From: Byssothecium circinans
Taxonomy: Eukaryota; Ascomycota; Dothideomycetes; Pleosporales; Massarinaceae
Reading direction: 5' to 3'
Length of the DNA stretch: 64,000 bases
Assembly (NCBI GenBank): GCA_010015675.1
Contig: ML977009.1
Span: forward strand, 370,853-434,852
A model generated the notes under the pieces. It saw only the letters and a list, made by a program, of their open reading frames with translations, did no database searches and was not told where the DNA came from. Position numbers and translations under genes: made by a program. Shown in pieces: positions 11,660 to 20,790 of the stretch; position 1 is the first letter of the stretch; each line of letters begins with the position of its first letter.

Positions 11660-12950
11660 TACAAGGGGGGATCATGAACGGGCGGTTCCGTCGGTTCGAC
11701 CGAGCGCCACCAAATGCTCACGCTATACCATTTTCTATATAGATTACATACAAAATTACATTCTATTACCATTTTGTATGCCCACCCCCAGCCTGAATTA
11801 CTGCCCAGCACCGATCTCTCATCTCTCTAATATACTTTGTATAGTCATTCACCGTGATTTTCTCCCACTCCTCCATCACATACTGCCTTAGTTCCTGCTC
11901 TGAATGGGGGAATCGCTTTGACACTCGATATTTAAGTAGTCTCCATACGTTTTCAATGGGATTTAGATCTGGTGAGTTCGACGGCCAGCCCTCAGCCTTC
12001 CTAATACCTAGAGCTCGATAGGCTGAGGTAGTCACCTTAGAGCTATGAACAGAGCAGTTATCCTCCATATAGATTGGCTGTCTGCCCTGCTGCTCCTCAT
12101 ATCTCTGTATAGCCTGAATGTAGGGGAGAATTCGACGTATATATACGTAAGAGTCGACCGTTCCTCTCTCTGAGAGCCACTCCTTTTCAAACCAGATAAG
12201 AGGACCTTTCCAGAATCGAGATATTATCCCCCATACGTGGCCAGCTGAGTAGTCTTTAAACTTAGGGACGCAGCAGCTTGGTAGGTATTTCTCCTCTACC
12301 TTCCTAGTCACCCAAACCTCTCCGTGGCTAACAGTAACTAACATCTCATCACCCCAGCCTACTCTATCCCACTGCTCTTCAGTCCAATCGAGGTGCTCCC
12401 AAGCCCATTTTAAGCGGCCTTCCATATGCTCTGGAGTGAGAAACGGCTTCTCTATAGCCTTACGGCGATAGTATAGCTCCTTCTCAAAGGCCTTAACTAG
12501 GGTACGCCGGCAGGCATTAATACCTAGCTCTTGAGCAATCTCTTCGCGAGTTTTCCGCCTCTGCTCAGCGTTCTCAGTAGCGTGGCGAACAAGGAGGATT
12601 CGAAGCGGCGTAGATATCTTTGGAGGCCTCCCTTGAGGCTTTGACGGCGTCTGGGGTGTATTTAAACAGCGTGAGACCGTGGTGGGTGGAATCCCTAGCT
12701 TTGTAGCTATATCTTTCTGTAGGAAACCAGCCTCATGAAGGGTCCATATCTGCGTGCGTTCCTTGTAGCTAAGCCGACGATTGGGTGTTTTTGGCATTGT
12801 AGAGGTGTTGTGGAGGAATAGGGGTGGAATTTGATACCTCTAGTTACTAGCAAAACGCTTATAAAACAAGGTACTCGATTCTCGCAGCTTCCACACACGG
12901 GCCTCCCCCCACCAAACAGCGGAACAGCCCGTACATGAGGGGGGGTTGTA
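11660..12950 (-). mobile_element. Tc1/mariner-type DNA transposon, apparently intact
   Basis: The element is bounded by TA dinucleotides (11660-11661 and 12949-12950), the expected Tc1/mariner target duplication. The left end begins CAAGGGGGGATCATGAACGG and the right end, reverse-complemented, CAACCCCCCCTCATGTACGG, so there are inverted terminal repeats containing a shared ATGAACGGGC-type core. Inside is a complete 343-codon transposase on the minus strand. A related copy lies head to head 142 bp to the right. Confidence 0.85.
11766..12797 (-). CDS. Tc1/mariner family transposase
   Basis: This intronless 343-residue protein is full length for the family. An N-terminal helix-turn-helix region (residues about 8-48, with DIATKLGIPPTTVSRCL) is followed by a GRPPK AT-hook-like motif (56-60), a second DNA-binding region (about 65-115) and a DDE catalytic domain. 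The catalytic residues appear to be Asp150 in GWGDE, Asp246 in YMEDN and Glu282 in DLNPIEN; 35 residues lie between the last two. No stop or frameshift interrupts it, in contrast to its neighbour at 13234, so it could still be functional. It would act in the nucleus, cutting and pasting the element at TA sites. Confidence 0.92.
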   Translation of the reverse strand: MPKTPNRRLSYKERTQIWTLHEAGFLQKDIATKLGIPPTTVSRCLNTPQTPSKPQGRPPKISTPLRILLVRHATENAEQRRKTREEIAQELGINACRRTLVKAFEKELYYRRKAIEKPFLTPEHMEGRLKWAWEHLDWTEEQWDRVGWGDEMLVTVSHGEVWVTRKVEEKYLPSCCVPKFKDYSAGHVWGIISRFWKGPLIWFEKEWLSERGTVDSYVYIRRILPYIQAIQRYEEQQGRQPIYMEDNCSVHSSKVTTSAYRALGIRKAEGWPSNSPDLNPIENVWRLLKYRVSKRFPHSEQELRQYVMEEWEKITVNDYTKYIREMRDRCWAVIQAGGGHTKW

Positions 12951-13092
12951 TCAAAGTCCGAAACGTGAAGCGGAAAGGAATTGTGATAGACAAACCTTAA
13001 ACATGTCTGTTGCAGAGAAATACGGACGCCGATCCCATCCGCCCGAACAATATTGTTTGGGATAAAACAAGCAAAGAACCTCGTAAACATCG

Positions 13093-14369
13093 TACAATAC
13101 CCCCCCATGAACGGGCTGCTAGCGCGTTCGGTGGGGGGAGGCCTGTGCGTAGAAGGTGCGAGAATCAGATACCTTGTTATATAAGTGTTTTGCTAGTAAC
13201 TAGAGGTATCAAATTCCACCCTATTCCTCCACAATGCCGAAAACACCAAATCGCCGCCTTACATACAAAGAACGCGTTCAAATATGGACCCTTAGAGAGG
13301 ATGGGCTATCACAGAGGGAGATTTCAGCCAGGCTAGGGATACCCCAAACCACAGTCTCTCTCTGCCTACGCACCCCAAATACGCCGTCAAAGCCTCAAGG
13401 CCGTCCTCCTAAAATATCAACGCCTCTACGAAAGCTACTTGTACGCCATGCTACTCAAAATGCTGAGCAGAGGCGTAAAACCCGCGAAGAGATTGCTCAC
13501 GAGCTTGGGATTGACGTCTGCCGTCGTACACTAGTAAAGGCCTTTGAGAAGGAGTTATATCACCGCCGTAAAGCGACAGAGAAGCCTCTTTTAACGCTAG
13601 ACCAGATAGGCCAGCGTCTACAGTGGGCATGGGATCACCTCTATTGGACTAATGAGCAATAGGATCAAGCAGCCTAGGGGGATGAGATTTCAATAGTCTT
13701 AGGCGATGGCCGGGTCTATGTGACTAGGAAGGTGGAGGAGAGATATCTACCTAGCTGCTGTATCCCTAAGTTCAAAGACTACTCCTCTGGCCACGTATGG
13801 GGGATAATATCTCGAGCTTGGAAGGGCCCTCTTATATACTTTAAGGAGGAGTGGCTCTCGGAGAAAGGGACAGTCAATTCTGACGTATATATACGTCGAA
13901 TTCTACCCTATATCCAGGCTCTCCAGAGATATGAGCAGGAGCAGGGCAAGCAGCTAATCTATATGGAGGATAACTGCTCTATTCACACCTCAAAGGCGAC
14001 TACCTCAGCCTTTCAAGCCCTAGGGATTAGGAAGGCTGAAGGCTGGCCGTCTAACTCACCAGATCTCAATCCTATTGAGAACGTATGGAGGCTGCTAAAA
14101 TACCGGGTATCAAAACGCTTCCCTTATACAAAGGCTGAGCTAAAGCAATATATGATGGAGGAGTGGGAAAAAATTAGCCTAGATGACTATTTGAAGTATA
14201 TCAGGAGCATGAGAGATCGGTGTTGGGCGGTTATCAAGGCAGAGGGTGGCCATACAAAGTGGTAATAGGATGTATATTACTATATAAAATACACAGAAAT
14301 TGGCATAGTCTCTACATCCGTGCACGCCCAAGAACCGCGCTAGCAGCCCGTTCAAGGGAGGCGCTTGTA
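13093..14369 (+). mobile_element. Tc1/mariner-type DNA transposon, inactivated copy
   Basis: TA dinucleotides at 13093-13094 and 14368-14369 bound inverted repeats that share TGAACGGGCTGCTAGCGCG. The organisation and the leader sequence (AACTAGAGGTATCAAATTCC before the ATG) match the element at 11660-12950 in opposite orientation. The encoded transposase is interrupted by two amber codons. Confidence 0.85.
13234..14265 (+). pseudogene. Tc1/mariner transposase pseudogene (two Trp-to-stop changes)
   Basis: The frame begins MPKTPNRRLTYKERV, nearly identical to the transposase at 11766-12797, and runs in one phase to the same C-terminus (GGHTKW). Two in-frame TAG codons at 13660-13662 and 13675-13677 stand where the intact copy has Trp143 and Trp148, just before the first catalytic Asp (GDE is still present). 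The YMEDN and DLNPIEN catalytic segments are kept. Both lesions are TGG to TAG, which on the opposite strand is CCA to CTA, the CpA-to-TpA change favoured by RIP. Many other substitutions separate the two copies, so they are not a recent duplication. Confidence 0.88.
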
Positions 14370-14582
14370 TGTCTCCCGTCTTCGGATATGGCGGAGATTG
14401 GGAGCTGATAGTGATTAGTATTCTTGGAGGGGAGCTTTTGCGGATTTCCATATATAAAATTGGCGACGGCGGCCATTCAGAGGGAGAAACTGACTGACAC
14501 TCCCACGTTAAATCTACAAATTAAAGCAACATCTTCTCGATTCCGCCAAACGTCGGCTCTATTGCAATTGAAGCACTTCAGC

Positions 14583-16148
14583 ATGTTGAAGACTATCCCT
14601 TTGACGGCCTCGCCGTCGAGCGTAGCACTGGCGACGCTGGCCGTATTTGCCCTGTTCAAAACTTGCCAGATGCTATACTGGTCCAAGCTGCACGTCCTCT
14701 CAAAGATCCCCGGTCCCCGTTTTCCGGCTGCGAGTTCCCTTTGGATCCGCTGGCAGAGATGGCACGGCCGGCTATCCTTCGAGGCTGACGGCCTTCTATC
14801 GAAACACGGACCCATAGTGCGAATTGCGCCAAACTTGGTGCTCGTCAACGACGTGCAATCCGTGCAGACCCTCTTCGTGCGACGAGATCTCGACACGGCG
14901 CCTAAGGCCATCCGCGCGCTGCGCATCGGCGGCCACGACTGGACGGTCACATACCCACAGAACCCGGTTGCTCGCTCACGCCGCCGCCCCGTCATGATGG
15001 CATCGACGACCAAGGCACTTCGGTATTGGCAGCCTACATTCGAGAAGAACATCTCGCAGATGGTCGCCAATCTAGGTGCCTCTCAGGGCAGAGATCCTGA
15101 AGACATCGTCTATCACTTACGCATCGCGACGCTTCTGAACTCGCAGGTTGTCATGGCCGGCCCCCAGGCGAATCTGGAGCCAGGCGACTTCCCGCATGTT
15201 GTCGGCGAGTACAACTTCCTTGTCGTGTGGCGCCTCTGTCTTCCCGAGTGGCTCTTCGCGTGGTTGAAACTGAGTCCCTTTCGCCATGCTGCCTTCCGAG
15301 TTCGCTCTAGCGACTATTTATTCGATCTTGGTAGAGAAATCGTTGAGCAAGCCGAAAAGGGTGAGAAAAATGGAGACATGTCGGCGGTATACGAACTGCT
15401 CATGGAGAACATGAAGGACGAGCGATTTGGAGAAAATAAGACCGAAATCAGCGCCGAGATGGCCGGCCAGATCCTCGCCGCCACTGAGACCACGTCATCG
15501 GCACTTGCCTTCATTTTCTATTATCTCGCCCGAGAACCAAGCCTAGTCGAGGCTATGCATGAGGAGCTCCAGTCAGTCGAAGGGTTCAACGACCTTGAGA
15601 ACCTGAAACTACTCAATGCCTGCATCACAGAGGGCCTTCGATTCCGCCCGCCGGTGGCCCTAACGGGTAGCCGCGTCGTGCCTCAGGGTGGCCTAAACAT
15701 ACTAGGCTACTATCTCCCTGCAGGTACCGTTGTGACAACACAGTCGCTCTCGCTCAGTCGGCAGCGGCCGGACCTATTCCCCAACTACGACGAGTTCGAC
15801 CCGGCGCGCTGGCTAGACGACGAATCCAGCCTGAACACTGAGCGGCGTCGTTGCCTTGCACCCTTTGGGATAGGCGCCCGTCGGTGTCCAGGAGGCAACA
15901 TGGCCATCTTCCAGATGCGCATGATCCTGGCCGCGGTCGTTCGCGCGTTCCGCCTGTCGGTCGCGCCCGAGACCACGCCGCTCTCCATGGCACCGTTCGA
16001 GGCCAACGGGTTCCGTTCCAAGCAGGACGCGTGCCGCCTTATCTTCACGCCACGTGATCTGCGGCCGCAGCCCGGACCGAGGGGATGTGAGTGCGGGACT
16101 CAGTGCGATTGTGTCGAGTGTCATTGTGTTCATTATGAGGAGCATTAA
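14583..16148 (+). CDS. Cytochrome P450 monooxygenase with cysteine-rich C-terminal tail
   Basis: The ATG at 14583 is chosen because it gives the usual N-terminal anchor (SVALATLAVFALF) followed by the KIPGPRFP hinge; the frame stays open upstream for 53 more codons that look non-native. The 521-residue protein carries the I-helix AATETTS, the K-helix ExxR in EGLRFRP, the FDPARW segment and the heme-binding FGIGARRCPGG, with Cys435 as the predicted axial ligand. It should be an ER-anchored haem monooxygenase; the substrate is unknown. The gene has no intron. After the normal P450 end there is a short tail with six cysteines (502, 504, 508, 510, 513, 515) in a CXCX3CXCX2CXC pattern that resembles fungal metallothioneins and is not usual for P450s. 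The Tc1 pair lies just upstream. Confidence 0.92.
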   Translation: MLKTIPLTASPSSVALATLAVFALFKTCQMLYWSKLHVLSKIPGPRFPAASSLWIRWQRWHGRLSFEADGLLSKHGPIVRIAPNLVLVNDVQSVQTLFVRRDLDTAPKAIRALRIGGHDWTVTYPQNPVARSRRRPVMMASTTKALRYWQPTFEKNISQMVANLGASQGRDPEDIVYHLRIATLLNSQVVMAGPQANLEPGDFPHVVGEYNFLVVWRLCLPEWLFAWLKLSPFRHAAFRVRSSDYLFDLGREIVEQAEKGEKNGDMSAVYELLMENMKDERFGENKTEISAEMAGQILAATETTSSALAFIFYYLAREPSLVEAMHEELQSVEGFNDLENLKLLNACITEGLRFRPPVALTGSRVVPQGGLNILGYYLPAGTVVTTQSLSLSRQRPDLFPNYDEFDPARWLDDESSLNTERRRCLAPFGIGARRCPGGNMAIFQMRMILAAVVRAFRLSVAPETTPLSMAPFEANGFRSKQDACRLIFTPRDLRPQPGPRGCECGTQCDCVECHCVHYEEH

Positions 16149-16510
16149 CCAAACTTGGAGAACACAAACACTGGCCTGTAGACGGAGTATAATGGACAGT
16201 CATTTACGCAGAGGTATCATTTTTGCGATCCCAACAACAAGTTTCCATACGGTAGCACACACAAAACATCGCTCGTTACATTTTTCTGTGTGTTCTCATT
16301 CCATGTTAAACCCTCTGTCAGATGCAACGGTGGCCGAAGAATGCTGTAACAGGTGTTGGGTGCGGATATATATGTGAAGCATTCCGCCTGTCTCTATCTA
16401 CAATCAATCAATACAATCACTTGCTTCAACACTTGGGTCTGCCGGTTTTGTACTGGTATGAGGGCTGTACCGAAGTGATACAAAATGGTTCCTACTAGTT
16501 AGCATAGGGA
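16149..16510. other. Downstream region of P450
   Basis: No gene or structured element recognised. Confidence 0.4.
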
Positions 16511-16610
16511 GTTTGATATAAACGAGGAGTTGATACAAATGAAGTGTTGACGTAAACGAGGGGTTGACATAAACGAGGGTTAACATAAATAAGGCGTTGA
16601 TATAAACAAG
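16511..16610. repeat. Degenerate tandem repeat, about 17-bp unit, six copies
   Basis: Successive units such as GTTGATATAAACGAGGA, GTTGATACAAATGAAGT, GTTGACGTAAACGAGGG and GTTAACATAAATAAGGC follow each other without spacers. Differences are mostly transitions. Confidence 0.75.
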
Positions 16611-16701
16611 TAATTTACTAAACCTAAAACAGTTAGTATAGACTAGTAGGGGAAAGAGAATGCCTAGTACTATACTAGCGTGACTCATTATTATACTAGC
16701 T

Positions 16702-17030
16702 TGTTATGAAGGCACAGGGGGTACGCATGAATGGAAGACGCGCCATAGAATCTAAGCGTCAAATGGTTGAGCGTATGAGTCTGCCTTGAGCTCTCTTGTT
16801 GGTAGAGTAGCAAGGGGTAAGGATATAAAAGGGCGTCATACCTCAAGAAGAGCATCAATCCATCTTCAGAGCTAGCGACTTTATTACTAGCGGACGGTAT
16901 GGTCTATGCTTAATAGAACTCAACTTGTAATAATTAGGATAGCGAAGAGACTCATAAGACCTTCTAGGCCTAGAGGCGACTAAGGCTAGCCTGTCTCGTC
17001 TATCAATACGCACCTATTAAATTAGCGGTT
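16702..17030 (+). mobile_element. Possible solo LTR of a retrotransposon
   Basis: A TG start near 16702, a TATAAAA box at 16824 followed by a CA-rich stretch, and a TTGTGGTATGCC string near 17033 that resembles a primer-binding-site neighbourhood together suggest an LTR, possibly Copia-type. The matching second LTR and a clear target duplication were not found, and no reverse transcriptase is nearby. Confidence 0.25.
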
Positions 17031-18207
17031 GTGGTATGCCAGGAAGTATACGTGCGTGTTGTATTCAAGGCATAACTTAGCTAGTTTCTTGTAGAGCATT
17101 TTACATCACTTTAGGTAATTGTTGTTTACAGCTCGCCTTAACTTAGTGTGCAGTTAAGACGATATAATTATAGCGCTGGAAATTAGGACTAGCCAAACTG
17201 CAAATATGTAGACTACGCACCAGCAGCTACGCAACATCTGAAATTCAAGTTAAGGTGCCCGTTGTTCGACCTTGAATACGGTTGCTGGGTTCCCTGAACT
17301 GGTTGCCTATTTCTAATGTTGGATTTAGGCCTCAGTCTAAAACGGACTCCTATAAAGGTCAGTCTCATTATGCTGCCCTAGGCACTAGTACAAAAAACAA
17401 AAGCCTCCAATGCCGTCGAACCGGTATTTTGCGTATCATGCTATTCGCCCAAACAGGTTGCGTACGATAGATTTTTAATTGTTTTCCTGCATCTTTATGA
17501 AACTATCGGCTTGCAACGGATCACACAGACACAACCGCAAGCACTACAGGTTTAGCACGTCATCCAACATGCAGTACCGCCCTGCCACCACGTTCTTCGC
17601 CACCGAAATTGCGCAAACCGAGCCGCTTCCGGAAATAGCTTCCAAGAGCCGGAAATTGGGAGACACCTTTAACATCGGAACATATACAGAATGTATTCAG
17701 GTCTTTGTGCATGATCATGAGAGGAAACAATCAGTTTATACCGCCAAGTAACGCATTTCAAGTTCACACTCTTGCAATCACCCACCCTTCCCGTCTCTTT
17801 TACCCCCCGGTCCGTAATCCATGTGTTATGTGGCCTTCAGTCACACGTTCAACATCCCTCTCCAGGTTTTAACACCGCCGTGAACGAGGAAAGTGTTGGC
17901 GGATGGTGGGCAGATACCCGACTCGTAGCGCATTTTTTCGGAGCATTGGAAACACCGAAAGAACAACCAGCGGGGTGCTCTATTGCTCACTATAGATGTA
18001 CGGGCAGTTTCATGGCGCATATATAAAATAAAATAAATTTCAACATCAATATTTCCCATGATAACACTCTGAGCTTGGTAAGAACCCGGCCCCGCTTTTC
18101 CCAAATACCTCGACTGGATAAAGCGAAATGGGAGGAACGACAACATCCCGTGCTATCTCAGCCTCGGCTAATGGGAAACGAAGCGCCCCAGACCGACTTG
18201 GTGTTCA
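17031..18207. other. Gene-poor repeat-derived sequence
   Basis: Only short frames are present. A 90-codon plus-strand frame at 17479-17751 has no recognisable family. AT-rich segments suggest old transposon debris. Confidence 0.35.
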
Positions 18208-18744
18208 ATGTGTCCCCCGGCGCTTCCTGAGAAACAACACGGGCGCCTAATTCCCAGCTCAGGATTTCCTACAAGTGGACGAACACCGCTGTTATGGGCG
18301 GTCATGAAGGGTCATGAGACGGTAGTCAAGCTACTGCTCTATCTAGGCCGGATCAACGTCGACTCAAAGGATAAGTATAGACTAACGCCACTATCAGAGG
18401 CAGCGGGGAACAGGCACGAGGTATTAGTCGAGCTACTACTCGATACTGGCCGGGTCGACGCCGGCCTGAAGGATACCCTTTTTCGAAAAACACCACTATC
18501 ATGGGCAGTATATCGCGGGCAAGAGGCGGTGGTCAGGCTACTACTTGATACAGGCCGGGTCGATATCGATTGGAAGGATGATTACGGAAGAACATAGGCG
18601 GCGGGGAACGGGCACGAGGCGGTGGTCAAGGTGCTACAATCATACGGTGCTGTTTCCAATAAGCTATATATTAACTTCATCTCCTCCCCACCCACCACCT
18701 CTACTACCCTCTTTCAATATACTTGTCGGTCTTGAAGTTGTGAA
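18208..18744 (+). pseudogene. Ankyrin-repeat protein remnant
   Basis: About three and a half ankyrin units are readable: TPLLWAVMKGHETVVKLLL, TPLSEAAGNRHEVLVELLL, then TPLSWAVYRGQEAVVRLLL with intervening DTGRVD-type loops typical of fungal NACHT/ankyrin proteins. A TAG at 18595-18597 interrupts the next unit: compared with its neighbours it lacks nine bases (the PLS codons) and its Trp codon has become TAG. The frame resumes with AAGNGHEAVVK and ends soon after. No N-terminal effector or NTPase domain is present, so this is the tail of a dead gene. Confidence 0.7.
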
Positions 18745-18985
18745 TGGAGAAGGGGGTAGCGCTGAAGAGTCGATTGACGGCGTTAACGAAACGATCGACA
18801 GCATAACCAACATCGCGGTAGCCCTTGCCGGAAGCTGGTATCCTGGGGGAGAATTGGCTGCGAGGTATTAATACGTCAACCGTATGTCCGTAAACATGCG
18901 AATTAGGGATTCTGATGGTCTGAAGTGCGGACCCCGCCCCCCGCGAACTGAATTTTCGTAAAGTCTCCTTTTCCTCGTCGGACAT
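18704..18985 (-). other. Open frame of unknown origin beside the DUF7924 gene
   Basis: A 93-codon frame starting MSDEEKETLRKF lies just downstream of the DUF7924 stop in a different frame and is open further upstream into the DUF7924 3' end. Composition is protein-like, but no domain is recognised. It may be a separate small gene, an exon, or part of a frameshifted tail. Confidence 0.25.
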
Positions 18986-19029
18986 TTCGTAGCTCTTCGC
19001 TCCCGACGGAGCAAAACCATTCAGCGCTT

Positions 19030-20654
19030 CTACTTTGTCACCTTTCTCCTCGGTCTTTTCGAGGCTCCTGGTTGGGTGAATGAAGTGCTTGGAGTAACAT
19101 CCCCAATGCCTGACTGCCCATCACCACCCGTTTGAGACGCTGAATCCGTGAATGATCCCGAGAGACGATGGGATTCCAGGCCTTGTGAGAGTCCGGAGTC
19201 TTGAAGCGGCAGGACACTAAAATCCAACCCGGTAGGGAGACCGTTGATGACTGAGCAGAGTCGCTCAAAATGAGTCGGCATCCATATGTCGTAGACGTTC
19301 TTGATAAACCTATATGCCGTCCATTTCTCTTTCCCGTCTAGTGCTGTGAAGTCGAAAGTGTGGATAGGGTGACGATAAAAGGCAGTGTCTTTTCCGTTAA
19401 TTACTGGGTAATGGCCATAGATCCTCACTAACCGGTGGTCGTGGGAGACCGAGAAAGCGAGGATCTCTTGATTAACCTCTTCCTCGCGCTTAATAAGTCG
19501 GAAAAGCTCAACTACAGCCCTTACTGCAAGGGTCATGCTGTGCGCATTCTGCCTATCAGCAATGTCAAGAGCTGCAGCCCCACACTTTACTTCGCATGTA
19601 AGGAAGGGGAAGTACATATAGTACGTCGCCATAAAGTAGGACTGGTCGCCAGCGATAAAGTCCCCAATAAAGGGCGCAAGGTTCTCACGCTGCTCTTCTG
19701 TGAATGCTGTTCTCTTGAATCCAACCGAATAGTCAGGCTGCGGACGGGTTCCAGTCAGAGGGATAGAGTTATTCCAACCTTCGTTGACACTTTCAACCAG
19801 AACATCTAGCGTTTTGGCGCCAAACGTAGCAAGAGTTTCGGCAGAAGGAACGATCAGTCGCGTGATATCTTGAACCACTCTTGCTTCATTCTTGTCTTGT
19901 AGTTTTCGGCAAGCCTTGTCAAAAATGTCGTCCTGAAATAAGGTGTTGTCTGGGATAGCCTGGCCCGTTTCGAGCAAAACTCGACACATTTTCTTACTGC
20001 CATCCTTGATGTCCAACTCGGATTTTTCCATGTAGCTGCCTTTTGTTTCAAGTAATGTCTTATACCGGGGATTCTGATACGGTGCACTTTTCTCCTCTCT
20101 CGGCTTTTGATCGCTTGGTGTTGTTGAGCTTGGAGTTGTTGAGCCTGTGGCGAGAGAACCCGATCGTTTGCGACGAAGGGAAGGCGTCGATTTCTTCCTT
20201 GGAAGCAGATGGCTCATTGTGTCCGGCTCAAAATATTCCTTAGGCCAGGTTTGTTTTCTCAGCCAATATTCAATAGGATCAACATGCGCCTCAGTGCTGT
20301 CAAATTGTGTTTCGCTCTCAGCTGGTCGCGCAGCGGTAGGTCGTGTGGATTTTCGCGGTTTCTTCGGGGAAGGTACGACGGCAATGTCAACAGGTAGATG
20401 TTCGGATTCACGCGATCGTTTTCGGCCTCGAGGTTGTGGAGCGGTTGATCGACCCTGTAAAGTCAGCTGAAGTTTGGCTAGTGAAAGGGAATGGGATGAC
20501 AGACCGTCTTTTGCAGTGTCTTCTCTGTCGTGAGAGGGTAATGCTGCTGAGTATGTTCGTCAGACGCAGGTACGAGCAAGCCAGCAGAGTCGGTCTGCCC
20601 AGACTGTTTCCGCCGATGGTTTGGGGGAGATGATGTTTTGCGATCAAGCGCCAT
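19030..20654 (-). CDS. DUF7924-domain protein
   Basis: Two exons, 20654-20505 and 20454-19030, join into 524 residues. The 50-nt intron has a GTCTGT donor, a CTGAC branch site and a TTTACAG acceptor; splicing it restores a continuous frame. The N-terminal half is basic and Ser/Pro-rich with nuclear-localisation-like GRKRSR, followed by DPIEYWLRKQTWPKEYF and MSHLLPRKK, then the conserved core with FMATYYMYFPFLTCEVK, DIADRQNAHSMTLAVR and IYGHYPVI. This matches the fungus-specific DUF7924 family as I know it; its function is not established, though the acidic/basic core pattern recalls nuclease-like folds (inference). The C-terminus is low-complexity and ends in KRPRRK. A pogo transposon sits 136 bp upstream of the ATG, within the likely promoter. 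Confidence 0.85.
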
Positions 20655-20790
20655 TTCGATGGTTAGTATGGCAAAGGACCGTCTTTATATAGCGAGTTGT
20701 TTTCAGTTGATTGGAGTTCGTGTCAGGCAGCAGGGCTCAGACCGTGCTTCTCGTGCTTGGCGGCGGCGAAGTGTGGGGTCGGAGGAGAGG

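Noticed and set aside
16511..16610. CRISPR-like array
   Set aside because: The units are contiguous with no spacers, and the genome is eukaryotic.
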